The notes under the pieces: model-generated
Told to the model about the DNA's origin: nothing
The model's database searches: none
What the model saw: the letters and a program-made list of their open reading frames with translations, nothing else
Source of the DNA: JAEUMD01 sp044222395
GTDB taxonomy: Bacteria > Pseudomonadota > Alphaproteobacteria > Rhizobiales > Hyphomicrobiaceae
Direction: 5' to 3'
NCBI GenBank assembly: GCA_044222395.1
Contig: JBGANK010000001.1
Span: 1 to 64,000 of the forward strand
DNA: 64,000 bases
In this document: positions 61,248 through 64,000 of the stretch, in pieces
Layout of the letters: the number at the start of each line of letters is the position of its first letter
Numbering within the stretch: the stretch's first letter is position 1
Translations under genes and position numbers: made by a program

Positions 61248-61628
61248 CTACCCCTTGCTCACTTGAAGCAGCATGCGATGGAAGATCGAAACCACACCCG
61301 CAAGCATCGAGTGTTGCGAACGCACGTCTCCCAGCTGCATCATCTCAGCCTCAATGTTGACGGTATTGCCGGAGTGCTTATGTACCGAATCCTCACGCGC
61401 GATAACGTCGAAGCGATTGGCGCCCGGCCCGCTTGGAGCCATGTGGCCGACATTCGTCCGCGTCGGCCCAATCGCTGCGGACTCCAACGCCGCCTCGAAA
61501 GGCGCAACATCCTGTGCCCTGAAACCGGGTGTGTCCGCATTCGCGATATTGGCCGAGATCGCCGCGGATCGCGCCGCCAACCAGCGGTTACGCTGCGATG
61601 CAATCGTGAATATCGCCAGGTCCTGCAT
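61248..61628 (-). CDS. flgB: Flagellar proximal rod protein FlgB
   Basis: 126 aa from the Met at 61628. IASQRNRWLAARSAAISANIANADTPGFRAQDVAPFEAAL and the C-terminal NTVNIEAEMMQLGDVRSQHSMLAGVVSIFHRMLLQVSKG fit FlgB. Begins the rod gene series flgB-flgC-fliE-flgG. An in-frame start at 61646 adds six residues. Confidence 0.92.
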   Translation of the reverse strand: MQDLAIFTIASQRNRWLAARSAAISANIANADTPGFRAQDVAPFEAALESAAIGPTRTNVGHMAPSGPGANRFDVIAREDSVHKHSGNTVNIEAEMMQLGDVRSQHSMLAGVVSIFHRMLLQVSKG

Positions 61629-61721
61629 CTCATCGCCTCCCCGCATAAGTCGTAGCGCAACAGTCTTGCCCGAGACTTGCCTGGCCTTCCAACGAGATGC
61701 GAACTGGACAACGACCGTGAC

Positions 61722-62816
61722 TCAATTGGGTCCGTAGGCGGCGGCACGCGCGATGTTCGATCGGCGCATCAGATACATGATGATCTCGGCAACCGCCTTG
61801 TAGAACTCAGGCGGTATCGGCTTGTCGGGCACAACCACGTCATAAAGCGATCGCGCCAGCTCGCGATCCTCGACAACCGGAATCTCATTTGCATCGGCGA
61901 TCTCGCGGATCTTCAGCGCGATGTGATCGACTCCCTTGGCGACCACGACGGGGGCCGCTTGCTCACCCTTCACGTAGCGCAGCGCGATCGCATAGTGAGT
62001 TGGATTGGCAATCACCAGCGTTGCCCGCGGAACCGCCGCATACATTCGCCGTCGCGCCCTGTCTCGCGCCAATGAGCGCTGCCGCGCACGCACAAGCGGA
62101 TCGCCTTCCGCCTGCTTCATCTCGTCCTTGACCTCCTGCTTGCTCATTCTCAGGTCATGGCGCCACTTCATCCTGCTCCATAAGAGATCGGCCGCAACCA
62201 GCCCCGACATGAATGCGGCGACAATGATCAGGAGCTCCGTCACCTTGCCGACCAGCAGATCGACGAGATCGGCTGGATTAACGAGAACGGCATTGAGAAC
62301 GCCGTACTTGAAGTTCGCAAAGAAAACCGCGGACACCGTCGCGAGCAGCGTGAACTTCACGATCGCCTTTAGAACCTCGATACGCCCGTGCATGCCGAAG
62401 ATGCGCTGCACACCCTTGGAGATCGATATGCGCGAGAAATCGGGCTTGATCCGGTCATAGGCAATTCGAGGAGGATTCTGCAGGAACGCTGCGGCAAGAC
62501 CCACACCGATCAGCACCGCCAGCGCAGGCAGCATCATCTTGGCTGCCTCGATCCCCATCGTGATGAAGAGCATCACCGCATCCTCGCCGGTCGCCAGGGA
62601 GATTTCGAACGGCCGATCGATCAGCGCGACGAGCGCACTAGCGGTACTATCCGAGAACGTGTACACGAGCACTTGCGCTGCCAAAGCGATACCGATGATC
62701 GAAGCAAGCGCTCCCACCTCGCGCGACACGGGCGTATTGCCCTTCTTGATCGCTTCATCAAGGTGCCTCGGCGTCGCCTCCTCGGTCTTTGACTCCTTGT
62801 CAGGCTCTTCAGACAT
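61722..62816 (-). CDS. flhB: Flagellar export switch protein FlhB
   Basis: 364 aa with four membrane segments in the first 215 residues. The conserved N-terminal EEATPRHLDEAIKKGNTPVSREV is followed by the cytoplasmic autocleavage site NPTH (VIANPTHYAIALRYVKG) and the C-terminal VVEDRELARSLYDVVVPDKPIPPEFYKAVAEIIMYLMR. Controls the switch from hook- to filament-type export with FliK. Normal length. Confidence 0.95.
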   Translation of the reverse strand: MSEEPDKESKTEEATPRHLDEAIKKGNTPVSREVGALASIIGIALAAQVLVYTFSDSTASALVALIDRPFEISLATGEDAVMLFITMGIEAAKMMLPALAVLIGVGLAAAFLQNPPRIAYDRIKPDFSRISISKGVQRIFGMHGRIEVLKAIVKFTLLATVSAVFFANFKYGVLNAVLVNPADLVDLLVGKVTELLIIVAAFMSGLVAADLLWSRMKWRHDLRMSKQEVKDEMKQAEGDPLVRARQRSLARDRARRRMYAAVPRATLVIANPTHYAIALRYVKGEQAAPVVVAKGVDHIALKIREIADANEIPVVEDRELARSLYDVVVPDKPIPPEFYKAVAEIIMYLMRRSNIARAAAYGPN

Positions 62817-62949
62817 CGAGATGCACCCGCAAACGGGTGATCACCAAAAGCCGCCCGCTCAAATCAGCTCGTGACTTTGGCATTGAGGTTCGCCTGAAGG
62901 GTCCTTGCATTCTTTCAACGATGGCGGCACGGTGGCGCACGTCGGATGG

Positions 62950-63333
62950 CTATTCTTCACAGGCCGCGACCACCTCTCGTATGGACACCGCGAAACGCGA
63001 CGCCGCTTCGTCGAGAACAACGACTTCACCGCGGGCAATGGTGCGGTCGTTGACGACAATGTCGACCAGATCACCCACCTTCCGGTCGAGCGGAACGATC
63101 GAACCGCGACCCATCGACAGCAGCTTCTGCAGCGGCATCGACGTCGCACCCAGAACGATACGCACCATCACCGGAATGCGCATCACCGCATCGTGACCTT
63201 TGGCACCCCACTCGTCCCCGCCCAACCTTCGGGCTTGCGGCAACGCGCCCATGCCCGGCAGACTTTCGCGCCGGCTCTCCATCACCTGCGCGACCTCTTC
63301 CTCGAGCGTTCGCTGCGTTTCCGAAATCGTCAT
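62950..63333 (-). CDS. fliN: Flagellar C-ring switch protein FliN
   Basis: 127 aa from the ATG at 63333. The SpoA domain reads IPVMVRIVLGATSMPLQKLLSMGRGSIVPLDRKVGDLVDIVVNDRTIARGEVVVLDEAASRFAVSIREVV, diagnostic for FliN. A longer open frame to 63495 overlaps motA and is not supported. Gap of 25 bp to motA. Confidence 0.92.
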   Translation of the reverse strand: MTISETQRTLEEEVAQVMESRRESLPGMGALPQARRLGGDEWGAKGHDAVMRIPVMVRIVLGATSMPLQKLLSMGRGSIVPLDRKVGDLVDIVVNDRTIARGEVVVLDEAASRFAVSIREVVAACEE

Positions 63334-63358
63334 TGCCGCTCCATGCCTCTTGAACCCG

Positions 63359-64000
63359 TCAAGCCGCCTTCTTCGGCGCCACCGCTCCGCCTCCCGGAGA
63401 AAGCGTCTGCTGCTCCAGCTCATCGACCGAGGGACGATCGGATGTGGAGATGGCCTTGCGTCCATGTTCCACCGCGATCTGCGGCATCGCTCCATTCATC
63501 AGCGCCAGCAGCGTCTGCTTGACGACAACGAACTGGCGCATCTTTTTCTCGCGAACGATCTTGACCTGCGTCGCGATCGGCGAGAACACCGCGTATGAAA
63601 AGAAGATCCCAGCGAATGTTCCCACCAGCGCCGCGCCGATCAGGTGGCCGAGCACCTCCGGCGACTGGTCCAGTGCGCCCATCGCCTTGATCACACCAAG
63701 CACCGCCGCGACGATGCCCAATGCAGGAAGCCCCTCCGATACCGCCACGATCGAATTGTAGGCCTTGAGCTTGTCGGAGCGAAGCGTGTGGATCTCCTCA
63801 TCCATCAGCGATTCGATTTCATGCGTCCGCGCATTGCCCATCAGGATCAGACGGAAATAGTCGCAGATGAACATGACGAGCTTGTCGTTCTTAAGCACCT
63901 TTGGGAAGGCACCAAAGATCTGCGAGTTCGCGGGATCGTCGATATGCGCTTCGATCTCGGCCCGCGACTTGCTCTTGAGCTCGCGCATCAGCACGAACAG
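63359..64000 (-). CDS. motA: Flagellar stator protein MotA (5' part beyond window)
   Basis: About 213 residues of the C-terminal part. RLILMGNARTHEIESLMDEEIHTLRSDKLKAYNSIVAVSEGLPALGIVAAVLGVIKAMGALDQSPEVLGHLIGAALVGTFAGIFFSYAVFSPIA covers the charged cytoplasmic loop and membrane segments 3 and 4. The start lies to the right of the window. MotA forms the proton channel with MotB, which here is encoded separately about 14 kb away. Confidence 0.93.
   Translation of the reverse strand: MFVLMRELKSKSRAEIEAHIDDPANSQIFGAFPKVLKNDKLVMFICDYFRLILMGNARTHEIESLMDEEIHTLRSDKLKAYNSIVAVSEGLPALGIVAAVLGVIKAMGALDQSPEVLGHLIGAALVGTFAGIFFSYAVFSPIATQVKIVREKKMRQFVVVKQTLLALMNGAMPQIAVEHGRKAISTSDRPSVDELEQQTLSPGGGAVAPKKAA

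Noticed and set aside
1..64000. rRNA, tRNA, insertion sequence or prophage
   Set aside because: None was recognised by eye; the lysozyme alone is not enough to claim a prophage.

Overview
The window is GC-rich and gene-dense. It most likely comes from a motile alphaproteobacterium of the Hyphomicrobiales (Rhizobiales). The evidence is the set of flagellar genes: the FlaF/FlbT pair, MotB-MotC-FliK(MotD), a MotE-like protein, an FtcR/Rem-type regulator, a DUF1217 protein, an FlgJ without a muramidase domain, and no fliD or fliS. Family or genus cannot be decided from the sequence alone.

Layout. (1) 1-2505: a SCO1/SenC copper chaperone, then three overlapping minor pseudopilin genes (gspH-I-J like), ending in a copy of a dispersed intergenic repeat. 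(2) 2649-4775: minus-strand envelope genes: an outer-membrane beta-barrel, a small secreted protein and a small Tat-exported acidic protein. (3) 4948-10617: two OmpR-type two-component systems around a secreted protein built of 141-bp tandem repeats. The first system starts with a PepSY-like secreted protein, and its histidine kinase has proline where the phospho-accepting histidine should be. (4) 11122-24919: a type I secretion locus. It holds a giant (about 2643 aa) animal-type haem peroxidase fused to RTX repeats and interrupted by a 10-N gap, a PrtD-type ABC exporter, a second RTX protein, an HlyD-type adaptor and a 90-aa protein. No TolC gene is present. (5) 25399-64000: a large flagellar cluster. 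The plus strand carries PilZ, DUF1217, flgF, fliI and a lysozyme. The minus strand carries (read from the right edge) motA, fliN, flhB, flgB, flgC, fliE, flgG, flgA, flgI, motE, flgH, fliL, fliP, two flagellins, fliF, fliH, motB, motC, fliK, fliG, fliM, a membrane protein, PilZ, ftcR, flgE, flgK, flgL, flaF, flbT, flgD, fliQ, flhA, fliR, a fliJ-like gene, flgJ, an flgN-like gene and a second FliL-like gene.

How the genes fit together. The flagellar region covers the export gate (FlhA/B, FliP/Q/R), export ATPase parts (FliH/I, a FliJ-like protein), MS ring and C ring (FliF/G/M/N), rod, rings, hook and filament, stators, and the FlaF/FlbT/FtcR regulators. Two PilZ genes suggest input from c-di-GMP. 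As sequenced, fliI is broken by a short deletion with a frameshift, so either motility is lost or the assembly is wrong there. The RTX locus looks like a self-contained unit for exporting a calcium-dependent extracellular peroxidase and a second RTX protein.

The main points for a second look are the histidine-less sensor kinase, the broken fliI, a repeat family that sits at the 3' ends of unrelated genes, the peroxidase/RTX export locus, and a leader element shared by the two flagellin genes. No rRNA, tRNA, CRISPR array or insertion sequence was seen.
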